Shown here piece after piece: positions 17,314 to 26,406 of a DNA stretch of 64,000 bases (positions are counted from its first letter, which is position 1; every line of letters begins with the position of its first letter). The notes beneath the pieces were generated by a model. It was not told the DNA's origin, did no database searches, and saw only the letters and a program-made list of their open reading frames with translations. The position numbers and the translations under genes are program-made. This DNA comes from VRUE01 sp963697805 (GTDB lineage: Bacteria; Actinomycetota; Thermoleophilia; Solirubrobacterales; 70-9). The stretch is taken from the NCBI GenBank assembly GCA_963697805.1, contig CAVOPB010000002.1, positions 496,001 to 560,000 on the forward strand. Direction: 5' to 3'.

Positions 17314-18798
17314 ATGGGTGCATCTAGTCATCGCAAGCGGTTCAGTCGCCGAAAGCGGTCGGTTGTCGGTCTGCTGGCGTTGGTAGCCAGCGCCATCTTC
17401 TTGTTGCCAGCCAGCCAGGCGTCCGCGGTTACATACAACAACGCCTGCGTGAACAACATCGAAACGGGCAAATCCGCCTTGATCCCGGTGACGATGACTG
17501 CCACCGCGTCGCCGAATCCGGTCGCAACGGGGCGATTCGGTCACCTTGAGTTCGATCCACCAGGAACTGGCGATCCCACCGACGGTCTTCGTCTCGGGCT
17601 ACAACCTTGGGCTTCTGCACGACGGGCTAAACGAACTCCCCACCACCCTCTTGACGAGAATTGTCGGCACGAACACGGTTGAGGCTGAACAGATCGCCGA
17701 AACGGAAGGGGTAGCAGAAACAATCGTCACCGATCCCACCCCCACCGAAACCAGGCAGCGGTGATGAGAGCGCGACTGCGGGCATGGTTAGCGTCAACTA
17801 CCCGAACGAGACCTGGACCGCGGCGTGCCAGCGGCACGATCAATTTCCGCGAGAAAACGCAGGAACCGCTGAAAGCGACCTCCGCCGGCGTCCAGACGTC
17901 GACGGACGTGGGGCTCCCATTCCCCGCTCAATTCGGTTGCGATCCTGGCACCGTGGTAGACGAAGCACCCCCGTCAACGATCACACTCGCGACAGGGTCG
18001 ACATTCGCCAGCACGGAAATCGAAAAAGCGAAATTCCCGGTGAATCTCTCGGTCACCACAGCAAACGAAGGCGGTGCGACCGGCACCGTCGCATGCGAAG
18101 TCAACGGCAGCCCACAACCGTGCACCGGGACCTACACGTCCTTCGACCGGTCAAAGTCGTGGCGACTCCGGGGTCGAGAATCCAACGTCGGTAGCATCAC
18201 CGGCACCGGCTCGGCCGCGGGCCACTGCAGCGTCGCGACCGGGGTGTGCGAATTCGAACTCACCGAAGACACCTCGGTGGCGGTCATGTTCGTACCCGCG
18301 AGCACGAAAGACGAAGACGAAGGAAACGTCCACGGCGAAGTGCCGCAGACCACGACCCTCGAATCGGTCTGCTCCGATGTCGACCTGGGCAAATTCGTGC
18401 CAGGCGCGGCTGGGGTGGGCGAAGTGCCGCCACTGGTCGAAGGCCACAGTTACGAAGGTAGCTGTGCCGTGATAGTGACCAGCACCGGCGAAGAAACCTC
18501 GCTGACCGCGGCAGACCTGAGCGGGATCGACACTGGGTTCCTGACCCAGAAACCGGTCCACCCCTACACGCTGGCCAAACCGCTCTTCGTTGGAGCCAAA
18601 GAGCTCCTTCCGCTGGGCGGCTCAGCCACGGTAGGAGGCGCGCTGGTCAGCCCCGTCACCCTGATGACCTGGGCAGCGCCAGTGAGCAAAGGCCCCGTGG
18701 GCGTGGGGTTCAGGCAGCCGATCGGGGAACACGATCCGCTGCACACCGGCGTCTACGCGAAGACGATCACGCTGACCCTGCAGCAGACCAAACCGTAG
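17314..18798 (+). pseudogene. Frameshifted secreted surface protein (paralogue 1)
   Basis: ATG 17314 with SD GGAGGAAG starts a signal peptide (SVVGLLALVASAIFLLPASQ). The product is then split over three frames. The sequence expected as GDSVTLSSIHQELAIPP is interrupted near 17530, a second shift is needed near 17750 (TPGSGDES region) and a third near 17825 (WTAGASGTINFRE). The last roughly 330 codons to 18798 are open and encode a Thr/Ser-rich extracellular domain with scattered Cys. A homologous, more decayed copy begins at 21151 with the same signal peptide style and the ELAIPP, YNLGL and INFRE motifs. No enzyme motif is visible. Multiple independent lesions favour a pseudogene over a single sequencing error. 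Confidence 0.7.
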
Positions 18799-18822
18799 TC
18801 GACGCAGGGCCCGCATGGCTGC

Positions 18823-19734
18823 ATGAGGTATCTGGCTACCGCCGCCGCGACCGCAATGGTCGCGGCGGCGGTTTTGCTTCCTCGCGGGCCGGCGCATGCC
18901 GCCGAAGGCCCTGACACGACGGCGCCCACCGGCGCCGTCGTCGGCGTGACGAACCCCGCCTCGGGCACGCTTGAACTTCTCCTCTACGCGAACGACGAAG
19001 GCGCCGGGCTCGCTTCCGCCGAAGTATCGCTCGGTGGCGAACCGGTCCTCTCTGCGCCCCTCGCCGGCAACTCGGTCTCGGCCTTTCCGCTGCCGGTCGA
19101 CACGGGCGTCGTCGCGGACGGCTCCCACCAGCTGGTGGTGGAGGTGACCGACGCCGCCGGAAACAGCGCCCAGGTGCTTGACCGCGAAATCACGGTGACC
19201 AACGCGGTGATCCCGAGCGGCCCCAGGGCCACCGTGACGGTCGGCGTCAGCGGCGGGCAGCCCGGCGCCGAAGAACCCGGCGGCGGCAAGGCCCACCCGT
19301 CCTCTGCTTCCGGTGAAGGGCAAGGCGGCTGCCGCCGCCCGAAGCTGAAGATGCATCTCGCCCGCAAGCCGCTTTGGTACACCCGCCCGCGCCACGTTCC
19401 CGTCCTCCGCTACGGCCGCCACTACCCCTACAAGGGGAAGCTCACCTGCCTCGCTGCCTCGGGCAAACGGGTCCCGGCCGCAACTGGCACCCGTGTGAAG
19501 GTCTATTACCGGGTGTGGAACATGAGCTTCAAGCGCCACCACGGCCCGGTCAAGTACTACCTCCTGCGCAAGATCAAAGTCCGCAAGAAGGGACTGATCA
19601 AGGTGAGCCTCGGCTTCCGCTCCGGACGCACGATCCTCTTCCGCTACAACAACCCGGGCGGCGAACTGGCAAAGGCAAAGCTTCGCCTCGCCGTCCCTCC
19701 CCGCAGCCGCAAGCCCCCCTGGGGGCCGCGATGA
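18823..19734 (+). CDS. Secreted Ig-like protein with basic C-terminal domain, unknown function
   Basis: A 303-aa protein. Residues 1-26 form a signal peptide (AMVAAAVLLPRGPAHA). Residues about 30-130 form an Ig-like region (TTAPTGAVVGVTNP, GSHQLVVEVTDAAGNSAQ). A Gly/Ser linker follows, then a very basic Tyr/Arg/Lys-rich domain with two Cys (GCRRPKLKMHLARKPLWYT, VKVYYRVWNMSFKRHHG). Its stop overlaps the next start (ATGA at 19731), indicating one transcription unit with the next gene and probably with the broken 20327 gene. A terminator-like hairpin lies within codons 6-17. I do not recognise a named family for the C-terminal part. Confidence 0.78.
   Translation: MRYLATAAATAMVAAAVLLPRGPAHAAEGPDTTAPTGAVVGVTNPASGTLELLLYANDEGAGLASAEVSLGGEPVLSAPLAGNSVSAFPLPVDTGVVADGSHQLVVEVTDAAGNSAQVLDREITVTNAVIPSGPRATVTVGVSGGQPGAEEPGGGKAHPSSASGEGQGGCRRPKLKMHLARKPLWYTRPRHVPVLRYGRHYPYKGKLTCLAASGKRVPAATGTRVKVYYRVWNMSFKRHHGPVKYYLLRKIKVRKKGLIKVSLGFRSGRTILFRYNNPGGELAKAKLRLAVPPRSRKPPWGPR
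18838..18875 (+). promoter_or_regulatory. Terminator/attenuator-like hairpin inside the start of a coding region
   Basis: The arm ACCGCCGCCGCGACC (18838-18852) pairs perfectly with GGTCGCGGCGGCGGT (18858-18872) around a GCAAT loop, and is followed by TTT (a TTTT run with the last stem base). The 15-bp GC stem plus U-run has the form of an intrinsic terminator but lies 15 nt into the 18823 reading frame, encoding the Ala-rich signal peptide. It could terminate the upstream broken gene or attenuate this one when translation is slow. Confidence 0.5.
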
Positions 19735-20264
19735 GCGTGGAGGCGGCAAGCACGCAGGCCCGCCCAGGCGCGCTGACCCTGGCGGTCGCTGTCCTCACCG
19801 CCTCGCTCCTACTCGCCGCCCTCGGTCGCGCGCAGGGGTCGCCGGTCCCCGGCGGCTCCGTGCCCAGCACGCTTTCGCTCTCGCTCGGCCAGCCGAGCCC
19901 GTTCCAGCGCGTGGGCGCCGCGGGCAGCGGCAGCGACGTCTACATCTCGGTGATCCATGCCGAGGTGACCGCCACCGACACTCCGGTTCGGCTCAGTCTC
20001 GTTGACGGCGAAGCGACCCATGGCCCGCGCCTCGGACACCTGGCGGCGGGGTCCTCGGTCCTTTCCCCGGCGCTGCGGGCTCAGGCCGGCGGCGGGGCCT
20101 ACCTCCCGCTCGACGCGTCGATCCCCCCTGAGCTGAAGAGCTGGGGCCAGCCGGTCGCGGCCACAGCGACGAAGATCCGCCTGCGCCAGGAAGCTCCCAA
20201 CGTCCGCGTCCTCCGCAATCACCACAAATTGCTCCTGGTCACGCTCACCGCGGGGGGGCCGTGA
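19731..20264 (+). CDS. Small secreted WxL-like surface protein
   Basis: A 177-aa protein whose ATG overlaps the stop of the preceding gene (ATGA). A membrane/signal segment occupies about 14-35 (LTLAVAVLTASLLLAALGRA). The mature part is all-beta in character (STLSLSLGQPSPFQRVGAAG, DVYISVIHAEVTATDTPVRL) and resembles the WxL-type domains found beside DUF916-like partners. The next gene (broken) encodes such a DUF916-like N-terminal domain, which supports this reading. The likely role is cell-surface attachment or scaffolding; the WxL assignment is tentative because the canonical motif is weak (LKSWGQPV). Confidence 0.62.
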   Translation: MSVEAASTQARPGALTLAVAVLTASLLLAALGRAQGSPVPGGSVPSTLSLSLGQPSPFQRVGAAGSGSDVYISVIHAEVTATDTPVRLSLVDGEATHGPRLGHLAAGSSVLSPALRAQAGGGAYLPLDASIPPELKSWGQPVAATATKIRLRQEAPNVRVLRNHHKLLLVTLTAGGP

Positions 20265-20326
20265 GCGGACACCGCGACCTTTAGCCCCGACAGGGTTCCT
20301 AACTTATGACTGGAGAAGATCAGACG

Positions 20327-21164
20327 ATGAGACCGCCAACCGCCAACCGCCGCCCAGCGCGCGCCCGCCGCTCCGCGATCGCGGCGCTCTGCCTGCTCGT
20401 GGCCGGCCTCGGGGCCGCCCATGCGCTCGGCGCCCGCGGCGGTCTCTCGGTCACCCCGGGCATCCTCGAACACGTCGCCCAGCCGGGCGCGGTCGGCCCG
20501 CTCACGATCTCCAACACGACCCCCCGCCCGATGAGGGTCTCGGTCGCGGCACGCCCCTGGCTGCAGTCCCGCAGCGGCGCTGTTGCCCCCAACCGCCGCA
20601 AGGTGCTCGGCAAGGTGCGCGCCGGCCGGCGCTCATTCCGGCTTGCCGCCGGCGGGACGCGGACGGTCGGCCTGAGCCTGACGCGCCGGCCCAGGGGCGG
20701 CTCGTTGTACGGGGCGATCGAAGTCACCGGCAGCCCGAAGGGCCGCCCGCGGCAGGGGCGTCAGGGTCGCCTATCGCCTCGTCACCTCGCTGCGCCTCTA
20801 CCCGCCTCTCGGAGCGCGTCGCTACAGTGCGCGCCCGCAGCGCTTCTTCGAGCACGGCACCACCCGCCACGGCGCCGTCTTCCTCGCGGTCAAGAACAAC
20901 GGCAACACGATCGACCCGATCGGCGGCCGGGTGCAGATCAGCGGCAACCACCACACGCTGAGCGGCGTCATCGAGTCGAAGGCGATCTTGCCCGGAGCGA
21001 CCGTCAATCTGAGATTGGCCCAGCTGCGCGGCACCCTGCCCCGCGGCCGCTACCGGGTCGGGGGAATCCTCACCCAAGCCGGCCAGAAGGCGGGTTGGTT
21101 CAGGGTGGGGTGCGGTTGCGATGATCAACTCTATGAAGAGGAGGAGTCCCATGTCTGTATCTAA
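20327..21164 (+). pseudogene. Frameshifted DUF916-like secreted protein
   Basis: ATG 20327 with SD GGAGAAG encodes a signal peptide (RRSAIAALCLLVAGLGAAHA) and a beta-sandwich domain (GLSVTPGILEHVAQPGAVGP, LTISNTTPRPMRVSVAARPW) typical of proteins that partner WxL domains. Near 20757 a run of G shifts the frame. Homologous sequence continues in another frame (GVRVAYRLVTSLRLYPP, KNNGNTIDPIGGRVQISG, ILPGATVNLRLAQLRG) to the stop at 21164. It follows the WxL-like gene by 62 nt and its 3' end overlaps the start of the next broken gene. A single homopolymer shift could also be a sequencing error. Confidence 0.65.
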
Positions 21165-22716
21165 GCGTCGCAACGGGCCACTACTCGCCCTGCTGGCTTT
21201 GGTCGCCACTGCGATTTTCCTGTTGCCCGTTAGCAGGCTGCAGCAATTGAATTCCCCAACGCCTGCGTGAACAACGTCGTCGCCGACCCAGCCAGCTACG
21301 ATCCCGGTCACCATGACCGCCAAAACGTCGACCGCCGGCCCGTGAAAGCCGGCGACTCGATCACGCTGGAAGAAATCAAACAGGAACTGGCGATTCCGCC
21401 GTCCGTCTTCCTCACCGGTTACAACCTCGGCCTTTGACGACCGGGAGAAAACAAAATTCCCACCGAACTCAATACGGTGATCAGGGGCACGAACACGGTC
21501 GAGGAATCACAGTTCACGAACACCGTGAAAACGGAAGCCGAAACGACGATCACCGATCCTGACGGGGAACCACGACACCGGTACGCCGGGCACAGAAGCG
21601 ACCCCCGGCACGGTGAAAGTCACCTACAACAACCAGACCTGGACCGCGGGTGCCAGCGGCCCGATCAATTTCCGCGAGCAAGACGGATAGCCACCGCTTC
21701 CGCCTGGCTGCACCGGCGGCATCGGCGGCATCGTCGCCAAAGTCGGTCGTTGGCGGCGTCATCACCGTCAAATTCGGCTGCGACCCCGCCGAAGTGGAAG
21801 AGCCGCGCCACCGACAACGATCGAACTCGAAACGGCTCCAGCATTCGCCTCTCTCGTGAACGAAAACGCAGCCAATAGGGCTCCAACGGCAAACGCCGGC
21901 CCCGACCAGCGAGTCAGCCCTGGGATCGCCGTGAAACTGAACGGGTTCGAATCGTCGGACTCCAGCGATGAATCGTTTACGCTCAAATACAAATGGACGC
22001 AGACCGGCGGGCCGGCCGTGACTCTGAGCGGAGCCACCACTCCGGGACCCACCTTCACGGCCCGTCCGAACCTTCGGTCCTGATAGTTCAAGCTCGAAGT
22101 CTGCGAAAGCAGTGGGCCGTCGCTGTGCGGCACTGACAAGTGTCGGATAAATGTTGGGAACCTGGCCCCGACTGCAAACGCCGGACCCGGCCAGGAAGTG
22201 GCCTCCGGAGCCGGGGTGACGCTCGACGGCAGCGGTTCCTCGGATCCCAACGGCGACCCGCTGACCTACAAGTGGACCCAGACCGGCGGTCCAAGCGTTG
22301 CCCTGGGCGGGGCAGAAACCGCGAATGCCACCTTCACGGCGCCGACCGGACCCGCGACGCTGAGCTTTCAGCTGGAAGTCTGCGACAACGGCACGACGTC
22401 ACTGTGCAGCACCGGCACCGTGGCGATCACGGTGAAGGCCCCGGCGGCGGGCCCCGGACCAGTAGACACGCCACCAAACACGAAGCTGAAGTCGGTGAAG
22501 ATCAAGAAGCGCAATGTGACCATCGAATTCAGCTCGAGCGAGAAGGGATCGACCTTCCTCTGCAAGCTCGACAAGGGCAAGTTTGCCAAGTGCAAGTCGC
22601 CGAAGACCTACAAGAACCTGAAGCCCGGCAAGCACAAGTTCGAAGTCAAAGCAAGCGATGCCCAGGGCATGGCCGACGCGTCGCCCGTGATCAAGAAGTT
22701 CAAGATCAAGGGGTAG
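21151..22716 (+). pseudogene. Degenerate secreted surface protein (paralogue 2) with PKD-like repeats
   Basis: ATG 21151 has a strong SD (GAGGAGG) and encodes a signal peptide (GPLLALLALVATAIFLLPVS), then a stop near 21238. Homology to the 17314 gene continues in shifted frames (EELAIPP-like, YNLGL, NTVEESQF, INFRE, FGCDPAEVEE). From about 21856 come two REJ/PKD-like repeats (APTANAGPDQRVSPG, YKWTQTGGPAVTLSG and YKWTQTGGPSVALGG) separated by another frameshift near 22080. The last intact frame (22198-22716) ends with an all-beta C-terminal domain (FLCKLDKGKFAKCKSPKTYK, GKHKFEVKASD) common on actinobacterial surface proteins. At least four lesions mark it as decayed. Confidence 0.7.
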
Positions 22717-22721
22717 TAACC

Positions 22722-22735
22722 GCCCGCCGGCGGGC
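22722..22735. terminator. Short palindromic hairpin after the degenerate gene
   Basis: The perfect palindrome GCCCGCCGGCGGGC begins 6 nt after the stop codon at 22714-22716. There is no T-run. It is terminator-like by position only. Confidence 0.4.
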
Positions 22736-22844
22736 TGTGGATTCGGCAATGGCGCCGATGAAAACGGCTCGCCGGCGGATTTCCTTCCGTCTCGGCGCGG
22801 GGAATGGCGTCGTCACCAACATTGGCGAGGCAGCGAATCACCCG

Positions 22845-23302
22845 TTAGGGGCCGCCAGCGCACCGCATTGCCAGTTCGCGGTCTTTTTCCGCGAACTTCG
22901 CCAGTCCTACCACCGCTCTGCCTACGCTTTCGAAGGTTCCGGTCGGGAAAGCGGCGGCGTCTTCCTGGCTTAGTTTTTCCGCTTCCGTTGGGTCTGCATA
23001 GAGGCCTATGAAGATACGACCCCCACCCGGTCCCATCGCTGTCACCGTTCCCTTGTTCCCTTCGGCTGCGCCGTTCACTCTGGTGGCACCTCCAGTGCGA
23101 AGGCATTGCTTCACGGTGGCAACCGTCACCGCCGTTGGGTCTTGTTCGCATTCGTGCCCGAGTTATCGCTACCACCGCCGCAGCCGACGAGCGTCAATCC
23201 AGCCAGTAGGATTCCGACCCCGCACAACCTCACGAGGTTGCCGCCGTCAGACTTCGAGGTGCCGGACCAGAACGGTGATCCGGTCTGGCTTTCGGCGCTC
23301 AT
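22845..23302 (-). pseudogene. Frameshifted small lipoprotein
   Basis: ATG 23302 starts a protein with a lipoprotein signal (RLCGVGILLAGLTLVGCGGG, lipobox LVGC), followed by an Asn/Ser linker. The frame hits a stop at 23126-23128, while the continuing frame (DPTAVTVATVKQCLRTGG, then GGGRIFIGLYADPTEAEKLS) runs to 22845. Restoring one base in the AACAAGACC context near 23140 joins both halves into one roughly 150-aa lipoprotein with a two-Cys extracellular domain. It could be a true pseudogene or a one-base assembly error. Confidence 0.6.
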
Positions 23303-23624
23303 CGGGCTCCTTCCCAGCAGGTGCACTGCTCTTGTTGATGAGAGTGTCGTCACGATGATGCACGAAACCGACGTCACCGCTTTGATCCTGTCGGTCGCTT
23401 AGAGCGCGGGCCTCTAGAGCCGCCCGCGCAGCTCCTGGCGCGCCGACGCAGTGAAGGTCAGCCGCCGAACGGTGACCGACCGGTGGGGTCGCGGCGACTT
23501 CCGCGAGCTCGTCCAGCAGGCCCGGGACCGTTTCGGGCACCGAACTGCGCGCAACTGAGAGCAAGACGGAGCAGGAGAACCCGCTTGAGCGCGCGTAATC
23601 CGGGGTAGCGCAACCCCCACCCAC
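23303..23624. other. Gene-free stretch before a tRNA 3'-half copy
   Basis: I see no convincing gene here. Open frames on the minus strand read antisense through the tRNA fragment and have the familiar artefact composition. Only the tRNA 3' half that follows is conserved; the roughly 150-nt block present upstream of other copies is not recognisable, apart from vague similarity just before 23620. Confidence 0.5.
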
Positions 23625-23669
23625 GGTCTACGAAACCGAAGGTCACAGGTTCGAATCCTGTCGGGCGCG
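23625..23669 (+). repeat. tRNA-Arg(ACG) 3'-half copy C (no conserved block)
   Basis: From the anticodon stem (CGGTCTACGAA) to the discriminator G, this is identical to the tRNA at 10789-10862. There is no 5' half, so it cannot be a functional tRNA. The orientation is the same as that of the tRNA and all other copies. It lies 94 bp before the IS481 target duplication. Confidence 0.85.
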
Positions 23670-23768
23670 CTGAGAATCACCTGGTAATCGCCTAGTTCCG
23701 CAAATCGCCACAGCCGGGGGTATGGGGTTCCGCGCCGATTTCGGCCCTCAGGGGAGCGGTGCTCTAGC

Positions 23769-24842
23769 TGTAGTTCCTAAGCACGTTGTTCATCCGGGCC
23801 TCCTTGGAGGCTGGGGGTGTCAAGCCACCCAGCACCAAGGAGAAGGCCCGGATGAAGATTCACGCTAACGCGCCGCTCGGCCCGAAGGGCAGGGCGATCA
23901 TGGTCAGGCGAGTGCTCGAGGAGGGGGTCGCGCTCACGGAGGCGGCCGAGGCCGCCGGAGTGAGCGCGAGGACCGCCGGCAAATGGGTGCGCCGCTACCG
24001 CTCCCACGGCGAGGCCGGCCTGCTCGACCGCAGCTCCGCCCCCAGGCGCGTCCACAACGCCACCCCGGCCGAGCGTGTCGAGGCGATCGCCGCCCTGCGG
24101 CGCCTGCGGCTGACCGGGCCCGAGATCGCCGAGACCCTGGAGATGGCGACCTCGACGGTCTCCGCGGTCCTGAAGCGGATCGGCCTCGGCAAGCTGAGCC
24201 GCCTGGAGCCCGTCGAGCCGATCCGCCGCTACGAACGACGGCGTCCGGGCGAGCTGATCCATATCGACGTCAAGAAGCTGGGCCGGATCAACCGCCACGG
24301 AGCAGGGCATCGTGTTCTCGGTCGGGGGCGGGCCAAGCGAGGCGCCACCCGCACCGACGCCGCCGGCGTCAGGCGCCTGCAGACCGGCTGGGAGCGGGTT
24401 CACGTCTGCGTTGACGATGCCACGCGCCTCGCCTACGTCGAGGTCTTGCCCGACGAGAAGACGAAGACGGTGATCGGCTTCCTGAGGCGAGCGGTCGCCC
24501 ACTACCGATCCCACGGCATCACGGTCGAGCGGCTGATGACCGACAACGGCTCTGCCTATCGCTCGGCTGCCCACGCCCTTGCCTGCAAGGCGATGGGGAT
24601 CCGCCACATCCGCACCCGCCCCTACCGCCCCCAGACCAACGGCAAGGCAGAGCGCTTCATCCGCACGATGCTGCGGGAGTGGGCCTATGCCGCCGTTTAC
24701 GGCTCCTCGCCAGAGAGGGCCGCCGCCCTCTCTGGCTGGGTCGAGCGCTACAACTACCGCAGACGACACGGCGCCCTCGGCCACCGGCCGCCTATTCAGC
24801 GGTTACGGGAGCTGACCGGGAACAACGTGCCTGGCATCTACA
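23769..24842 (+). mobile_element. IS481-family insertion sequence (1074 bp) with 6-bp target duplication TCTAGC
   Basis: The left end reads TGTAGTTCCTAAGCACGTTG and the right end, on the other strand, TGTAGATGCCAGGCACGTTG. These are imperfect terminal inverted repeats starting with TGT as in IS481. The flanks are a perfect duplication TCTAGC (23763-23768 and 24843-24848). This matches the published IS481 target consensus NCTAGN with 6-bp duplication. The element carries one transposase gene whose 3' end overlaps the right inverted repeat. The perfect duplication and intact gene suggest a recent insertion. Confidence 0.9.
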
Positions 24843-24847
24843 TCTAG
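23852..24847 (+). CDS. IS481 family transposase
   Basis: A 331-aa protein with an N-terminal helix-turn-helix pair (EGVALTEAAEAAGVSARTAG; LTGPEIAETLEMATSTVSAV). An RNase-H-like DDE integrase core follows: first Asp in LIHIDVKKLG, second in RLMTDNGSAY, Glu in KAERFIRTM. The sequence then ends YRRRHGALGHRPPIQRL, typical of IS481/rve transposases. ATG 23852 is preceded by AAGGAGAAGG. The Ile codon before the stop straddles the element edge and the TAG stop (24845-24847) is supplied by the target duplication rather than by the element. The gene is full length and apparently active. Confidence 0.93.
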   Translation: MKIHANAPLGPKGRAIMVRRVLEEGVALTEAAEAAGVSARTAGKWVRRYRSHGEAGLLDRSSAPRRVHNATPAERVEAIAALRRLRLTGPEIAETLEMATSTVSAVLKRIGLGKLSRLEPVEPIRRYERRRPGELIHIDVKKLGRINRHGAGHRVLGRGRAKRGATRTDAAGVRRLQTGWERVHVCVDDATRLAYVEVLPDEKTKTVIGFLRRAVAHYRSHGITVERLMTDNGSAYRSAAHALACKAMGIRHIRTRPYRPQTNGKAERFIRTMLREWAYAAVYGSSPERAAALSGWVERYNYRRRHGALGHRPPIQRLRELTGNNVPGIYI

Positions 24848-26070
24848 CGCTTCCTGAGACGCACGGACTTCACGCGGCTGTTTGGCGTCCCACCGTCCGG
24901 CGTAAAGCTGATGACCGCCCTTACGGTGCAGAGCCCGGTGCGGATGAGCTTGCGCCTGCGCTTGCCCTTTGCCCGGATGGTCACCCTCGCCGTGCCAGGC
25001 CCGCTCAGGACCCGGCTGAGGTGAGCCAGGCCTCTGCCGCCCACGGTGAAGGTCCCGGCCGCCTGTGAGGTCAGCGCCAGCGTCGCTGTTCCCTTCTTCT
25101 TATTGAGCTTCGGTCGGCCAATCCGAAACGCATTCGACGGCGGTTCCGGTGAAGGCGGCGGCGGCGGCGGCGAGAGCGCGTCCACCGCGACCCCGCAGAT
25201 CGATTTACCGCCGGTGGCTGTGAAGTTCTGGTTGACCCCGGTGCTGTTCGTGTTAGCGCGCCCGATCGTGTTGGTTCCCGCGTTCGCCCAGTAGACCTGC
25301 GAGCCGAACACCGCTATCCCGCAGGGGGCCGAAGCATCGCCGATGATGCTGGCGTCGACGTCTTTCCCCGTGCTGGTGGTGGCTCGGCCTATGCTGGTAC
25401 CTGGGCCGATGAAGCCAAAATCGGTCCAAAAGATGTTCTCCGGGCTGACCGCCACCCCGCAGGGGAACGAGATTCCGGGGATCTCGACGAATTTGTATGC
25501 CGGTTCGGAGCCGTCGAACGGAGCGCGGCCGACATAGGCGGTGCTGGCGTAGGTGGTCCAGTAGATATGGCCGCTATCAACCGCGACGCCGCATGCGCTG
25601 TCCACACCGGTGATCAGGTTCGGCTGCGGGTTCGAGCCGTCGAGTTTCGCCCGGCCGATCGAGTCGATCAGATTGCTCGACCAGAAGATGAACGACCCGC
25701 TCACGGCCACGCCACCCGGGGAGCTGAGCCCCGAGATAAAGCTCTGATCCACCCCGCTGCCGTCGACGTTGGCGCGTCCAATCGAATCACCGGACTTATT
25801 AGCCCAGTAGATATGGGCCGCATCCACCGCGACCCCAGACGGTCCGTTCCCCCCGGTGATGAAGTTGGGGTTGACGCCGCTGCCGTCGTTGCTGGCGCGT
25901 CCGATCGTGCCGTGCCCGTAGTCGCCCCAGTAGATATACGCACCGGCGCCCGGCGCCCAGGCGAGCATCGCGAGCACCACCAGGCCGCCGAGCGAGATCG
26001 CTCGGGATCGCGAGGCATTGGGTGGTCGTCGCCGGTGTCGGTGTTCAGGCCGACGTCCTCTCCCTGGCAT
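24844..26070 (-). CDS. Secreted YWTD-like beta-propeller with recurrent C-terminal beta domain
   Basis: About 408 aa from ATG 26070 (a TTG at 26106 is the alternative). A signal peptide (LGGLVVLAMLAWAPGAGA) precedes about six blades with the repeat YIYWANKSGDSIGRANVDGS, a YWTD/LDL-receptor-like propeller. A Pro-rich linker follows, then a roughly 110-aa C-terminal domain starting SNAFRIGRPKLNKKKGTA and ending VISFTPDGGTPNSRVKSVRL. The same C-terminal domain occurs on three other proteins in the window. The stop codon (CTA on the plus strand, 24844-24846) lies inside the IS481 target duplication, so the insertion recreated the stop. Confidence 0.82.
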   Translation of the reverse strand: MPGRGRRPEHRHRRRPPNASRSRAISLGGLVVLAMLAWAPGAGAYIYWGDYGHGTIGRASNDGSGVNPNFITGGNGPSGVAVDAAHIYWANKSGDSIGRANVDGSGVDQSFISGLSSPGGVAVSGSFIFWSSNLIDSIGRAKLDGSNPQPNLITGVDSACGVAVDSGHIYWTTYASTAYVGRAPFDGSEPAYKFVEIPGISFPCGVAVSPENIFWTDFGFIGPGTSIGRATTSTGKDVDASIIGDASAPCGIAVFGSQVYWANAGTNTIGRANTNSTGVNQNFTATGGKSICGVAVDALSPPPPPPSPEPPSNAFRIGRPKLNKKKGTATLALTSQAAGTFTVGGRGLAHLSRVLSGPGTARVTIRAKGKRRRKLIRTGLCTVRAVISFTPDGGTPNSRVKSVRLRKR

Positions 26071-26189
26071 AGAGGCAGGATAGGGCCGTCCCCCGGTTGG
26101 CCGCAATCGTCGTCCGCAAAGGCTCGCATCCGGTGGCCCGCGAGAACAGGCTCCGGTTGAAAGCGAGCAGGCGGCCTGTGATCCGCCGA

Positions 26190-26360
26190 GCGCCCCGATT
26201 ACGCCCTTCCGAGATGGGCGAATAAGGGTCGAAAGCGGTGTCGAGCGGGGCGCTTCGGTGAAAGCGACAGTCGCGTCCCAGCAGGGCTATTTCGCGGGAA
26301 TCCCCTCTGTAGAGCTAAATGTCGCGCCCTCGGCGAATCGGTCTACGAACCGAAGGTCAC
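26190..26360 (+). repeat. Composite repeat copy D (tRNA part truncated)
   Basis: The conserved block starts at GCCCCGATTACGCCC (26192) with the hairpin CGCCCTTCCGAGATGGGCG, the outer-stem partner GCGGGGCGC and CTCTGTAGAG. It then enters the tRNA-Arg sequence at 26338, where one A of the anticodon loop is missing (CTACGAACC) and homology stops after AGGTCAC, before the T arm. It lies between the propeller gene and the 3' end of the giant-protein operon and marks the left edge of that segment. Confidence 0.8.
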
Positions 26361-26406
26361 TGACCCGGTGACGGAGCAACGGCTATAGAGAAAACCGAGG
26401 GGCCGC

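Noticed and set aside
17314..18798. Programmed ribosomal frameshifting to explain the split frames
   Set aside because: Several shifts at unrelated, non-slippery sites are needed, and the paralogue is broken at different places.
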